Shown piece after piece: positions 1-4,830 of a stretch of DNA of 5,405 nt. Where the stretch lies: assembly GCA_002394525.1 (NCBI GenBank), contig DGUF01000209.1, forward strand, positions 3,239-8,643, given 5' to 3'. Numbering within the stretch: the first letter of the stretch is position 1; each line of letters opens with the position of its first letter. The notes under the pieces are model-generated. The model did no database searches, was not told the origin of the DNA, and saw nothing but the letters and a program-made list of their open reading frames with translations. The DNA is from Lachnospiraceae bacterium UBA4317 (GTDB lineage: Bacteria > Bacillota_A > Clostridia > Lachnospirales > Lachnospiraceae). The position numbers and the translations under genes are program-made.

Positions 1-30
1 CCCACTGACTCACAAAGCGAGGGCAGAGAC

Positions 31-777
31 ATGAGCCTGTATGCGATCGGAGATCTTCATCTGCATTATCAATCCGTGCTGAAGGCGCCCGGCCAGCTCC
101 ATGACCGGGTCTGGAAAAAGCATGAGGAGAAATTTCTGAAAAACTGCCGGAAGCTGGTATCGGAGGAGGACACGCTGGTCCTGGCCGGGGACCACAGCTG
201 GGGAAAGAATCTTGCCGAGTGCGAGCTGGATCTGCAGTATATCTGTGACCTGCCGGGCCGCAAGATCCTGACGCGGGGCAACCACGACATGTTCTGGGAC
301 GCGAAAAAGACCGCGCAGCTGAACGCCCTGTACCAGCCGCGGCTGACCTTCCTGCAGGACAGTTATGAGACCTACCGGGATTATGCCCTGGTCGGCACCA
401 AGGGTTTCACCTTTGAGGGCCCCTTTTATCTGGACCGGCGGGGGCGTATCACAGGCTGGGACGAGAAGGCCGAGGCCCACGCGAAAAAGCTGGTGGACCG
501 GGAGCTGCAGCGGCTGCGCAAGTCCTTTGAGCTGGCCAGAGCCGACGGCTGGCGGAAATATATCATGTTCCTGCACTATCCGCCGACCAATATCCTGGAG
601 GTCCGCAGTACCTTCACGGACATGGCGGAGGAGTACGGAGCCGAGCAGGTCATCTACGCCCACTGCCACGGCGAGTCCCGCTTCTATGACAGCATCCACG
701 GCGAGTACCGGGGCCGAACCTATCACCTGGTCTCCGGGGATTATCTGAGGTGGAAGCCCCTGAAGATTCTGGATTAA
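31..777 (+). CDS. Calcineurin-like metallophosphoesterase (predicted phosphohydrolase)
   Basis: This is a cytoplasmic phosphoesterase of the calcineurin-like superfamily, 248 residues, with no signal peptide or membrane segment. The full metal-site motif series is visible: GDLH (D8, H10), GDHSW (D54), GNHD (N84, H85, D86), a histidine in LHYPP (H182) and HCH (H211, H213). This spacing fits a complete dinuclear-metal enzyme of the small 'predicted phosphohydrolase' type (COG1768-like, from memory). Members of that group usually read GDISW at motif II, and here the residue after the Asp is His55. The substrate cannot be told from sequence. The chosen ATG puts the first motif at the very N-terminus, as expected; GAGGG about 8 nt upstream is a modest ribosome site. 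The promoter must lie left of the window. The gene ends 9 nt before a strong hairpin terminator shared with the convergent regulator gene. Confidence 0.92.
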   Translation: MSLYAIGDLHLHYQSVLKAPGQLHDRVWKKHEEKFLKNCRKLVSEEDTLVLAGDHSWGKNLAECELDLQYICDLPGRKILTRGNHDMFWDAKKTAQLNALYQPRLTFLQDSYETYRDYALVGTKGFTFEGPFYLDRRGRITGWDEKAEAHAKKLVDRELQRLRKSFELARADGWRKYIMFLHYPPTNILEVRSTFTDMAEEYGAEQVIYAHCHGESRFYDSIHGEYRGRTYHLVSGDYLRWKPLKILD

Positions 778-785
778 AACAAAAA

Positions 786-837
786 GGGGGAAGGTTCCTG
801 ATGCCTGTGCACGGATCAGGAAACCTTCCCTTTGTTT
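786..837. terminator. Bidirectional intrinsic terminator between convergent genes
   Basis: The left arm 788-802 pairs with the right arm 815-830 around a 12-nt loop; the stem is 15 bp with one unpaired A, extended by two G-U pairs. On the + strand it is followed by TTTGTTTCT, ending the phosphoesterase transcript. On the minus strand it is followed by CCTTTTTGTTTT, so it can also end the regulator transcript. Its stem closely resembles the hairpin at 3725-3771, with one compensatory pair change. Confidence 0.85.
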
Positions 838-868
838 CTGGTCTGCCGGCCGCTGACACTTCCCCGGC

Positions 869-1414
869 CTATGCGTTCTTATCCGGATCCGGCGTTTTGT
901 ATTCTTCGGCCGGGCCGGCCTTTGTGTTCTTTGCGGAAAGCAGGGTTTCCATCAGTCCGGAAGCCATTGCTGAAACGTCCTTTTTTCCCAAAAGCATGGA
1001 GCTGAGGATCTCAACAATGTTCCCTTCGCCAGACAGCAGGCTCATCGCTGCCTTCTTCGTATTGCTGTCGGCCTTCCGGTAGAGCTGGACCAGTTTTTTC
1101 TCCGTTGCGGTAAGAGTTCCTATGCTGCTGCTCTTCGCTGAGGCAGATGTTTTTCCCGCGGATGAGGTCTTTTTTCCGGAGGACGGCTTCTTCCCGGAGG
1201 ACGCACCTTCGGCGCCCGCCTCCAGCAATGCCTTCTGCGTCAGGCCAAGAGGCTTTGCCATCTTCCTGAGAGCACTCTGTGCCGGTTCTTTTTCGCCCCG
1301 CTCGATCTTTCCCATGTCCGAAGACGATATTCCTACCTGCTCCGCCAGGGCTGCCTGTGTCAGGCCCTTCTGGGTGCGGGCCTCCCGGATCATATTTCCC
1401 AGTTTCTTTGACAT
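869..1414 (-). CDS. XRE-family helix-turn-helix transcriptional regulator
   Basis: This 181-residue protein is a DNA-binding regulator. Residues 6-62 form a typical Cro/C1-type HTH domain: the RxxRxxKGLTQxxLAExVGIS pattern, then a recognition helix ending in KIERGEKEPAQSAL. Residues 70-97 are a low-complexity Ser/Lys/Gly linker with SSGKK-like repeats. Residues 100-145 form a predicted helical C-terminal region (TATEKKLVQLYRKAD) that may mediate dimerisation or ligand sensing; I do not recognise it. The tail is hydrophilic. The start is supported by a near-perfect AGGAGG about 9 nt upstream. The gene has its own promoter near 1539-1567, with a palindrome at the expected transcription start, which suggests autoregulation (inference). 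Its targets are unknown; the neighbouring exported-protein gene is a possible one. There is no sign of phage context, so it is more likely a chromosomal regulator than a prophage repressor. Confidence 0.9.
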   Translation of the reverse strand: MSKKLGNMIREARTQKGLTQAALAEQVGISSSDMGKIERGEKEPAQSALRKMAKPLGLTQKALLEAGAEGASSGKKPSSGKKTSSAGKTSASAKSSSIGTLTATEKKLVQLYRKADSNTKKAAMSLLSGEGNIVEILSSMLLGKKDVSAMASGLMETLLSAKNTKAGPAEEYKTPDPDKNA

Positions 1415-1528
1415 CGCTTTCCCCCTCCTGATTTCTTTCCGCCGACTGATGATCTGCCATGGTGTTTTTTTGCGAAATCGGCAATCTCATAAGCTTCTTA
1501 CATTGCTTCTTTATCGATTTTACGACAG

Positions 1529-1564
1529 GATGCGCATCATTATAAGCGAGTCAGAAAAGAGTCA
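1529..1564. promoter_or_regulatory. Candidate operator sites: 10-bp palindrome and GAGTCA direct repeat
   Basis: GATGCGCATC (1529-1538) is a perfect 10-bp palindrome directly after the -10 box, over the expected start point. GAGTCA occurs twice (1548-1553 and 1559-1564), 11 bp apart, inside the -35/-10 spacer. Either could be bound by the encoded XRE protein. Binding is an inference from position only. Confidence 0.3.
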
Positions 1565-1567
1565 TAA
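1539..1567 (-). promoter_or_regulatory. Sigma-A-type promoter of the XRE regulator gene
   Basis: A perfect TATAAT (-10) lies at 1544-1539 on the minus strand. A weak TTATGA (-35) at 1567-1562 is separated from it by 17 bp. Transcription would start near 1532, giving a leader of about 118 nt. The poor -35 match is compatible with a regulated promoter. Confidence 0.6.
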
Positions 1568-1575
1568 GGGCAAAA

Positions 1576-1590
1576 GGGACGCCTGACTCC
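1576..1590. repeat. Intergenic 15-bp repeat, copy 1
   Basis: GGGACGCCTGACTCC is repeated exactly at 1656-1670, 80 bp away. It carries the GGGAC and TGACTC cores that recur in other intergenic parts of this window. A small inverted repeat (ACTCC 1586-1590, GGAGT 1596-1600) overlaps its end. Confidence 0.7.
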
Positions 1591-1620
1591 TTTCTGGAGT
1601 TGTAATTGCGAAGGCCGACC

Positions 1621-1676
1621 AAAAAAGGAGAAGGCAGGTCTTTGGCGGACCGGCGGGGACGCCTGACTCCGGTCCC
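1621..1676 (-). terminator. Possible weak terminator after the exported-protein gene
   Basis: Just past the stop codon, the minus strand can form a 7-bp GGACCGG/CCGGTCC stem (1675-1669 with 1653-1647, 15-nt loop). A run of six T lies at 1626-1621, but about 20 nt after the stem rather than directly behind it, so this is not a classical intrinsic terminator. Partial read-through into the XRE gene is possible. Confidence 0.3.
1656..1670. repeat. Intergenic 15-bp repeat, copy 2
   Basis: This is an exact copy of 1576-1590. It lies 8 nt beyond the stop codon of the exported-protein gene and sits within small competing hairpins (GGGAC 1656-1660 with GTCCC 1672-1676; GGACCGG 1647-1653 with CCGGTCC 1669-1675). 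Confidence 0.7.
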
Positions 1677-1677
1677 G

Positions 1678-3060
1678 TCATCGCCGGCTGTGGGCATCGA
1701 CCCACAGTTCGTAGATATTCTGGACGGTCACCGCCCCGTCCTTGTCCTCATGGATATAGACCAGGGCATAGTAGGGCTCGGCGTCCGGATATACGACCCT
1801 TGCGCGGCTGAGGACACAATAGACCCTGCCCTCCTTGTCCTGCGCGGTGCTCGTCCCCAGAAGGCAGACCGGCTCGTAGTCGACTCCCATGAGTGTCTCC
1901 GCGGCCTTTTCGAACACGGCCTTTACCTGGTCCGTGATCCCGGTGGCCCCGGACAGATCCCAGGTTTCCCCGGAAGCTCCGGTCTTCTCTTCTTCCTCTT
2001 TTTCCTCTTCCTCATTTATCGGATAGATCCGCATAAAGTCAAGTTCCCCCATCGTATAGTCGTGGGTGGAATCGTAATCGGCCAGGCCTTTTCCATCCTG
2101 GTATTTTTTGGTCCTGTGGAGCCTGAGCACGGCACCGGGGACGTCGAAGCCGCCTCCCGAGATGGTATAGTCTCCGGAGCTGAACAGCATATCCTCCTCC
2201 CCATTGAAAGCATACTGGCAGAAGGTACCGTCACTATAATAGAACCACATGGTGGACAGGTATTCCTCACTGCCGTCCAGGCGGACCAGCCTCTGCTTAT
2301 TCGTCGCCATAAAGGCGGCTGCCAGCTCTGTCTCACGGGAGAAATCTGCCGGATATACACAGTAATCCCTGACTCTGTCCAGGTCGACATCGTAGGTCAG
2401 GTCGACGTCCTCCAGCCGTTCTCCCTCCCGGCAGAGCTTATTTACATGAAGAGTCAGGATATGGGAATCTGCGTTCCCCCATTCGACCGTATCCCAGTCA
2501 AAATTGACAGTAAACACGCCTTCGCTGTAGACCTTGAACCGGTCCTCGTGGATGACATACTGACGGCAGGTCTGGTCAGTAAACAGATAGATGACTGTGT
2601 CCGCCAGGCCTTTTTTCCCTTCTTCATCTGTGAGGATCTGACGGGCCGGGCAGGCATAAACGGCCAGGATCTGCCGCTGTGAAGCCTCAGCGGTCTCTGC
2701 AGCCCCTGCAGTCTTTGCAGTCTCCGCAGCTTCTGCAGTCTTTGCAACTTCCGCGGTCTTTGCAGTCTCCGCGGTCTCTGCCGCCGTCATGGTCTCTGCC
2801 GCGGCTTCTTTGGTCTCTACTGTCGGAAGGACTGCGGCAGCTTCCGCCGCTGTCGCCGCCTCCACGGCTGCCACTGTCGTATCTGCCTCCGCGGCTTTTT
2901 CCGTTCCTGCGGCTGCTTCTGTCTGCTCCGCGGCTTTTTCCGTTCCTGCGGCTGCTTCTGTCTGCTCCGCCTCTTTTGCCTGCTCCGCCAGGACCGGACT
3001 GCACATCGACAGGACAGCCAGCACCAGGGCCATGATCATGGAAGTAAACTGTCTTTTCAT
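1678..3060 (-). CDS. Exported protein with Ala/Glu/Thr stalk and duplicated domain, function unknown
   Basis: This 460-residue protein is secreted or surface-associated. Residues 1-25 are a signal peptide (KR, hydrophobic core, SPVLA cut site); the Cys at 20 has a poor lipobox (LSMC), so signal peptidase I is more likely. Residues 26-127 are an Ala/Glu/Thr/Lys stalk with an exact 13-residue tandem duplication and later KTAEAAETA-like units. Residues 153-237 and 268-347 look like two copies of one domain: YLFTDQTCRQY against FYYSDGTFCQY, similar glycine and hydrophobic spacing, ending YCVYP and MRIYP. An EEEEKEEEEK linker (350-359) leads to a C-terminal domain (about 366-455, ITDQVKAVFEKA...GVDYEPV...YYALVYI) resembling one I recall in secreted Clostridia proteins. 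There is no catalytic motif and no LPXTG anchor. The start has AAAGGAGG 7 nt upstream. The gene has its own promoter and a structured leader. Confidence 0.85.
   Translation of the reverse strand: MKRQFTSMIMALVLAVLSMCSPVLAEQAKEAEQTEAAAGTEKAAEQTEAAAGTEKAAEADTTVAAVEAATAAEAAAVLPTVETKEAAAETMTAAETAETAKTAEVAKTAEAAETAKTAGAAETAEASQRQILAVYACPARQILTDEEGKKGLADTVIYLFTDQTCRQYVIHEDRFKVYSEGVFTVNFDWDTVEWGNADSHILTLHVNKLCREGERLEDVDLTYDVDLDRVRDYCVYPADFSRETELAAAFMATNKQRLVRLDGSEEYLSTMWFYYSDGTFCQYAFNGEEDMLFSSGDYTISGGGFDVPGAVLRLHRTKKYQDGKGLADYDSTHDYTMGELDFMRIYPINEEEEKEEEEKTGASGETWDLSGATGITDQVKAVFEKAAETLMGVDYEPVCLLGTSTAQDKEGRVYCVLSRARVVYPDAEPYYALVYIHEDKDGAVTVQNIYELWVDAHSRR
2887..2964 (-). repeat. Perfect 39-bp tandem duplication in the stalk coding region
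   Basis: Two identical 39-bp units (2887-2925 and 2926-2964) encode the 13-residue EQTEAAAGTEKAA-type repeat in frame. A degenerate third start follows at 2965. Identity at every third base points to recent duplication, so the stalk length probably varies between strains. Confidence 0.9.
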
Positions 3061-3176
3061 TTTTCAACCTCCTTTATTCCTGAAGCCTTATAGTCCAACT
3101 GGATCCTTATTCATCGTTATAGTTCACGCCCTCCCGGATGGCAGGACTTGTAACGCTGCGATTGGCGATAACAAGG

Positions 3177-3262
3177 CAGGAATTGAAAAAAACGGGCCCG
3201 GGAACCACCCCGGTCCCGATATCCTCCTCGCTGATCTGTAAGATTAGTAAAGGCAATTCCTG
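3177..3262 (-). promoter_or_regulatory. Structured leader with internal terminator (candidate attenuator)
   Basis: This lies between the promoter (start near 3272) and the exported-protein start codon. An intrinsic terminator occupies 3218-3186 on the minus strand: CGGG and CCGGG (3218-3209, one A between) pair with CCCGG and CCCG (3202-3193), with a 6-nt loop GTGGTT, followed directly by seven T (3192-3186). A 9-nt segment CAGGAATTG (3262-3254) is exactly complementary to CAATTCCTG (3185-3177), which starts right after the T run, so a long-range helix would enclose the terminator. Transcripts stopping here would be about 86 nt. It may be an attenuator, a small RNA with partial read-through, or both. 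I do not recognise a riboswitch class. Confidence 0.55.
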
Positions 3263-3278
3263 TATTGTCTCTAAAATA

Positions 3279-3307
3279 ATTATACCCGGGCACACTCCGG
3301 CGTGCAA
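3279..3307 (-). promoter_or_regulatory. Sigma-A-type promoter of the exported-protein gene
   Basis: TTGCAC (-35, 3307-3302) and a perfect TATAAT (-10, 3284-3279) are separated by exactly 17 bp on the minus strand. An AT-rich stretch (about 3337-3385) lies upstream and could act as an UP element. The predicted start near 3272 leaves a 5' leader of about 210 nt. Confidence 0.7.
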
Positions 3308-3419
3308 TGACCTGTGGCCGGGGGAAGCCCTGTCATTTATCTGATAATTTCACAGTTTTTACACAATTTACGCATTATTTAAGGGTTTTGTGACGCTTTT
3401 CTATGCGCCTCCAATGCTA

Positions 3420-3712
3420 AAATTTAGATAGAATAAAACAGGATCTGAAGGCGCGAAGGCGCAGGCAGAAAAATTTAAAAAAGAGCATTGCTCGTGCGAT
3501 CTCACCGACCACGAGATAAAAAGAGCCCGCAGCCCTGTATCAGCCGGAAAAGAACCGGCAGGACCCGCAATCTCAGAAGGAGACTGCAGGTGCAGGCAGC
3601 GCGACCACACACAGCGCTGTTCCGCAAGGGGCGTGTGGTTCAGGGGGGAATGGTAAAACAATAAAAAACGGGCGTGACAAGGGGCTGAACCACCTGTCGA
3701 CCCTGCCATCCT
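3420..3712. other. Gene-free, hairpin-rich stretch; possible structured RNA
   Basis: No convincing coding frame exists here. The + strand is purine-rich, with A-rich linkers between small stems: GCGC 3451-3454/3459-3462 (loop GAAG); CTCGTG 3491-3496/CACGAG 3510-3515; GCCGG 3543-3547/CCGGC 3555-3559 (A-rich loop); TCTC 3571-3574/GAGA 3580-3583, extended by GCA/TGC; and ACCACAC 3604-3610/GTGTGGT 3633-3639. GTGGTTCAG (3635-3643) could instead pair with CTGAACCAC (3685-3693). On the minus strand some stems are followed by T runs (after 3483 and after 3670), so terminator remnants are an alternative. It does not match tmRNA, SRP RNA or RNase P cores as I know them. Orientation and promoter are undecided. 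Confidence 0.3.
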
Positions 3713-3714
3713 AC

Positions 3715-3771
3715 AATAAAAAGAAAGGGACGGTTTCCTGATTCGTCTACTGGATCAGGAAACCGTCCCTT
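3715..3771 (-). terminator. Strong intrinsic terminator of the hydrolase unit
   Basis: A perfect 18-bp stem (3725-3742 with 3754-3771) closes an 11-nt loop. On the minus strand it is followed by a T-rich tract (TTTCTTTTTATT, about 3726-3715), placing the end about 80 nt past the hydrolase stop codon. On the + strand the stem is followed only by TTATTAG, so termination there would be weaker. It belongs to the same hairpin family as 786-837. Confidence 0.85.
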
Positions 3772-3790
3772 ATTAGATATCATGCTGCAA

Positions 3791-3853
3791 CCAGTCTGAA
3801 ACGTCCCCGGTGACTCGCAAAAATGAGCCAGTCTGAACCGTCCCCGGTGACTC
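3791..3853. repeat. Two 26-bp direct repeats next to the hydrolase stop codon
   Basis: The 26-bp units 3791-3816 and 3828-3853 differ at a single base (A or C after CTGAA) and are separated by 11 bp, giving a 37-bp period. The second unit overlaps the hydrolase stop codon by two bases. Both carry the CGTCCCCGGTGACTC core; its 11-bp part CCGTCCCCGGT (3838-3848 in the second unit) reappears at 4744-4754, on the other side of the lipoprotein/hydrolase unit. Two spaced units are too few, and the spacer too short, for a CRISPR array. Confidence 0.8.
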
Positions 3854-4541
3854 ATTCATGGCGGCTGAGGAAGTCGATGAGCAAATTGCCCATGATCTCG
3901 CTGTCGACAATATAGCTGCCGTGGTCGGCGCCTTTCACGACGACCAGCTCGGCGTCGGGGAGGTTGGCCATGATCTTGTCCGTCTCGGAGCGGAGGATGA
4001 GGTCATTCTCGCCCACTGTGACCAGGACGGGGATCGTGATGGTCTGCAGGGACTTCGGGTCGATATGGGGTTCTGTCAGCATGAGCGTGACCAGGGGGTC
4101 GGGCTCTTTTTTATTGAGTTCTGTGTATTCCTCGATAAAATCAGGGACGATTCCCTCCGGGGAGAGGTTGGTCCCGCTGATGGCCAGTCGGCCAAGTGTC
4201 CCCGGGTGGCGGGTCTCCAGGAGGAGGGCCAGGATGCCTCCGTCGCTGTGGCCGTAGAGGGCCGGCTTCTCCAGTCCCATGGCCCGGATAAACTGGTAAA
4301 TGTCCTCGGCCATGTCTTCGTAGTGGTATTCCGACATGGGTTCATTGACCCCGTGTCCCCTGGAATCCGGGGCATGGACCTCGTATCCCGCCTTCACCAG
4401 CTGGTCGATCTCCGTATCAAACAGGTGGTGGTCCTCCGCGTTGCCGTGGACCAGAACAATGGGCTTTCCTTTTCCGGCTCTGGCATAGTGGAGCCGGACG
4501 CCGTTCACGTCGACGTAGTTTGTCGCTTCATAAACCTTCAT
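3852..4541 (-). CDS. Alpha/beta-fold hydrolase
   Basis: This 229-residue protein is a complete alpha/beta hydrolase core. The oxyanion-hole segment is VHGNAED (H32-G33-N34), the nucleophile elbow is GHSDGG with Ser99, the acid is probably Asp180 in VGEND, and the catalytic His207 lies in GADHGSY. The APDSRGHG strand-turn (58-64) is also typical. These point to a serine hydrolase of the esterase/lipase-like type; the substrate is unknown. As annotated from this ATG the protein has no export signal. However, its start overlaps the stop of an upstream lipoprotein signal/linker ORF (ATGA), and a -1 shift would join them. AAAGGG about 6 nt before the ATG could also support initiation or re-initiation. 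It ends at a direct repeat and a strong terminator. I am confident of the fold, not of the mature form or cell location. Confidence 0.9.
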   Translation of the reverse strand: MKVYEATNYVDVNGVRLHYARAGKGKPIVLVHGNAEDHHLFDTEIDQLVKAGYEVHAPDSRGHGVNEPMSEYHYEDMAEDIYQFIRAMGLEKPALYGHSDGGILALLLETRHPGTLGRLAISGTNLSPEGIVPDFIEEYTELNKKEPDPLVTLMLTEPHIDPKSLQTITIPVLVTVGENDLILRSETDKIMANLPDAELVVVKGADHGSYIVDSEIMGNLLIDFLSRHE

Positions 4542-4558
4542 TTCGTTCCCTTTTTTCC
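4538..4558 (-). other. Candidate -1 ribosomal frameshift site (A AAA AAG)
   Basis: In the lipoprotein frame the minus strand reads GGA AAA AAG GGA ACG AAA TGA. The heptamer A AAA AAG (4556-4550) is in the exact phase for tandem -1 slippage and is the type used in E. coli dnaX. The hydrolase frame is -1 relative to the lipoprotein frame, and its last stop upstream (TAA) lies just before the heptamer, so both frames are open only over about 20 nt, and that interval contains the heptamer. A shift gives Lys-Lys-Gly-Asn-Glu-Met into the hydrolase, 291 residues in total. An AAAGGA next to the site is Shine-Dalgarno-like. I see no convincing downstream pseudoknot. A one-base deletion in the A/G run would look the same. 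Confidence 0.45.
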
Positions 4559-4726
4559 TTTAAGTGTTTCATCTTCCACCGGATCCGCAGTTGATTCTGC
4601 AGCCCCGGCTTCAGCCTTTCCGCTCTCCGCTTTCCCGGCAGATGCCGCCGCGCCGCATGCTGCCAGCGACAGGAGCATGGCCGCCGCCAGCAATATACTG
4701 ATCGATCTCTCTGCTGCTAATCTCAT
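4538..4726 (-). CDS. Lipoprotein signal peptide plus short linker (N-terminal part of a split lipoprotein hydrolase?)
   Basis: This 62-residue ORF is a textbook bacterial lipoprotein leader: basic residues (R2, R7), a hydrophobic core (8-20), and the lipobox LAAC with Cys24 as the lipidated residue. The mature part is only 39 residues of Ala/Gly/Glu/Ser/Lys linker with GKAESGKAEAGAAES repeats and no folded domain. Such linkers normally tether a following extracytoplasmic domain. The next ORF is an alpha/beta hydrolase in the -1 frame, overlapping by ATGA. The simplest reading is that the two are halves of one lipid-anchored hydrolase, joined by frameshifting or split by a one-base indel. A stand-alone lipopeptide translationally coupled to the hydrolase is the alternative. 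GAGGG 7 nt upstream supports the start. No -10 box is visible in the 44 nt between the start and the preceding terminator. Confidence 0.7.
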   Translation of the reverse strand: MRLAAERSISILLAAAMLLSLAACGAAASAGKAESGKAEAGAAESTADPVEDETLKGKKGTK

Positions 4727-4768
4727 TTTTTCCCTCGCACTCCCCGTCCCCGGTCTCCCTGCTCACTG

Positions 4769-4812
4769 GAAAACCGGCCCTATGGACCGTGCTGGCCATA
4801 GAGCCGGTTTTT
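4769..4812. terminator. Bidirectional intrinsic terminator after the thioesterase gene
   Basis: A 16-bp stem (4770-4785 with 4796-4811, one G-U pair in the minus-strand RNA) closes a 10-nt loop. On the minus strand it ends in TTTT and lies about 20 nt past the thioesterase stop codon. On the + strand it ends in TTTTT. It separates the thioesterase from the lipoprotein/hydrolase unit, which therefore depends on read-through or on an unseen promoter. Confidence 0.8.
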
Positions 4813-4830
4813 ACAACTTGCGCCCGGTCC

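Noticed and set aside
1606..2682. 358-codon open frame on the + strand, antisense to the exported-protein gene
   Set aside because: It is a shadow of the minus-strand gene, which has a signal peptide, a good ribosome site, a promoter and coherent domains. The + frame has none of these and no recognisable family pattern.
3186..3218. T-box riboswitch suggested by GGGGTGGTTCC near a terminator
   Set aside because: The GGTGG lies in the terminator loop rather than in a separate antiterminator, the full T-box core is not matched, and only about 55 nt of leader precede it, too short for the specifier stem.
3107..3307. 66-codon minus-strand frame in the leader of the exported-protein gene
   Set aside because: Its TTG start lies within the -35 box, it spans the terminator and has no ribosome site. 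The composition is not protein-like.
3401..3709. 102-codon minus-strand frame in the gene-free stretch
   Set aside because: It is Cys/Ser/Pro-rich without domain pattern or ribosome site and passes through several hairpins; more likely non-coding.
3791..3853. CRISPR-like repeat pair
   Set aside because: Only two 26-bp units with an 11-bp spacer, no cas genes, and the repeat core is scattered in other spacers.
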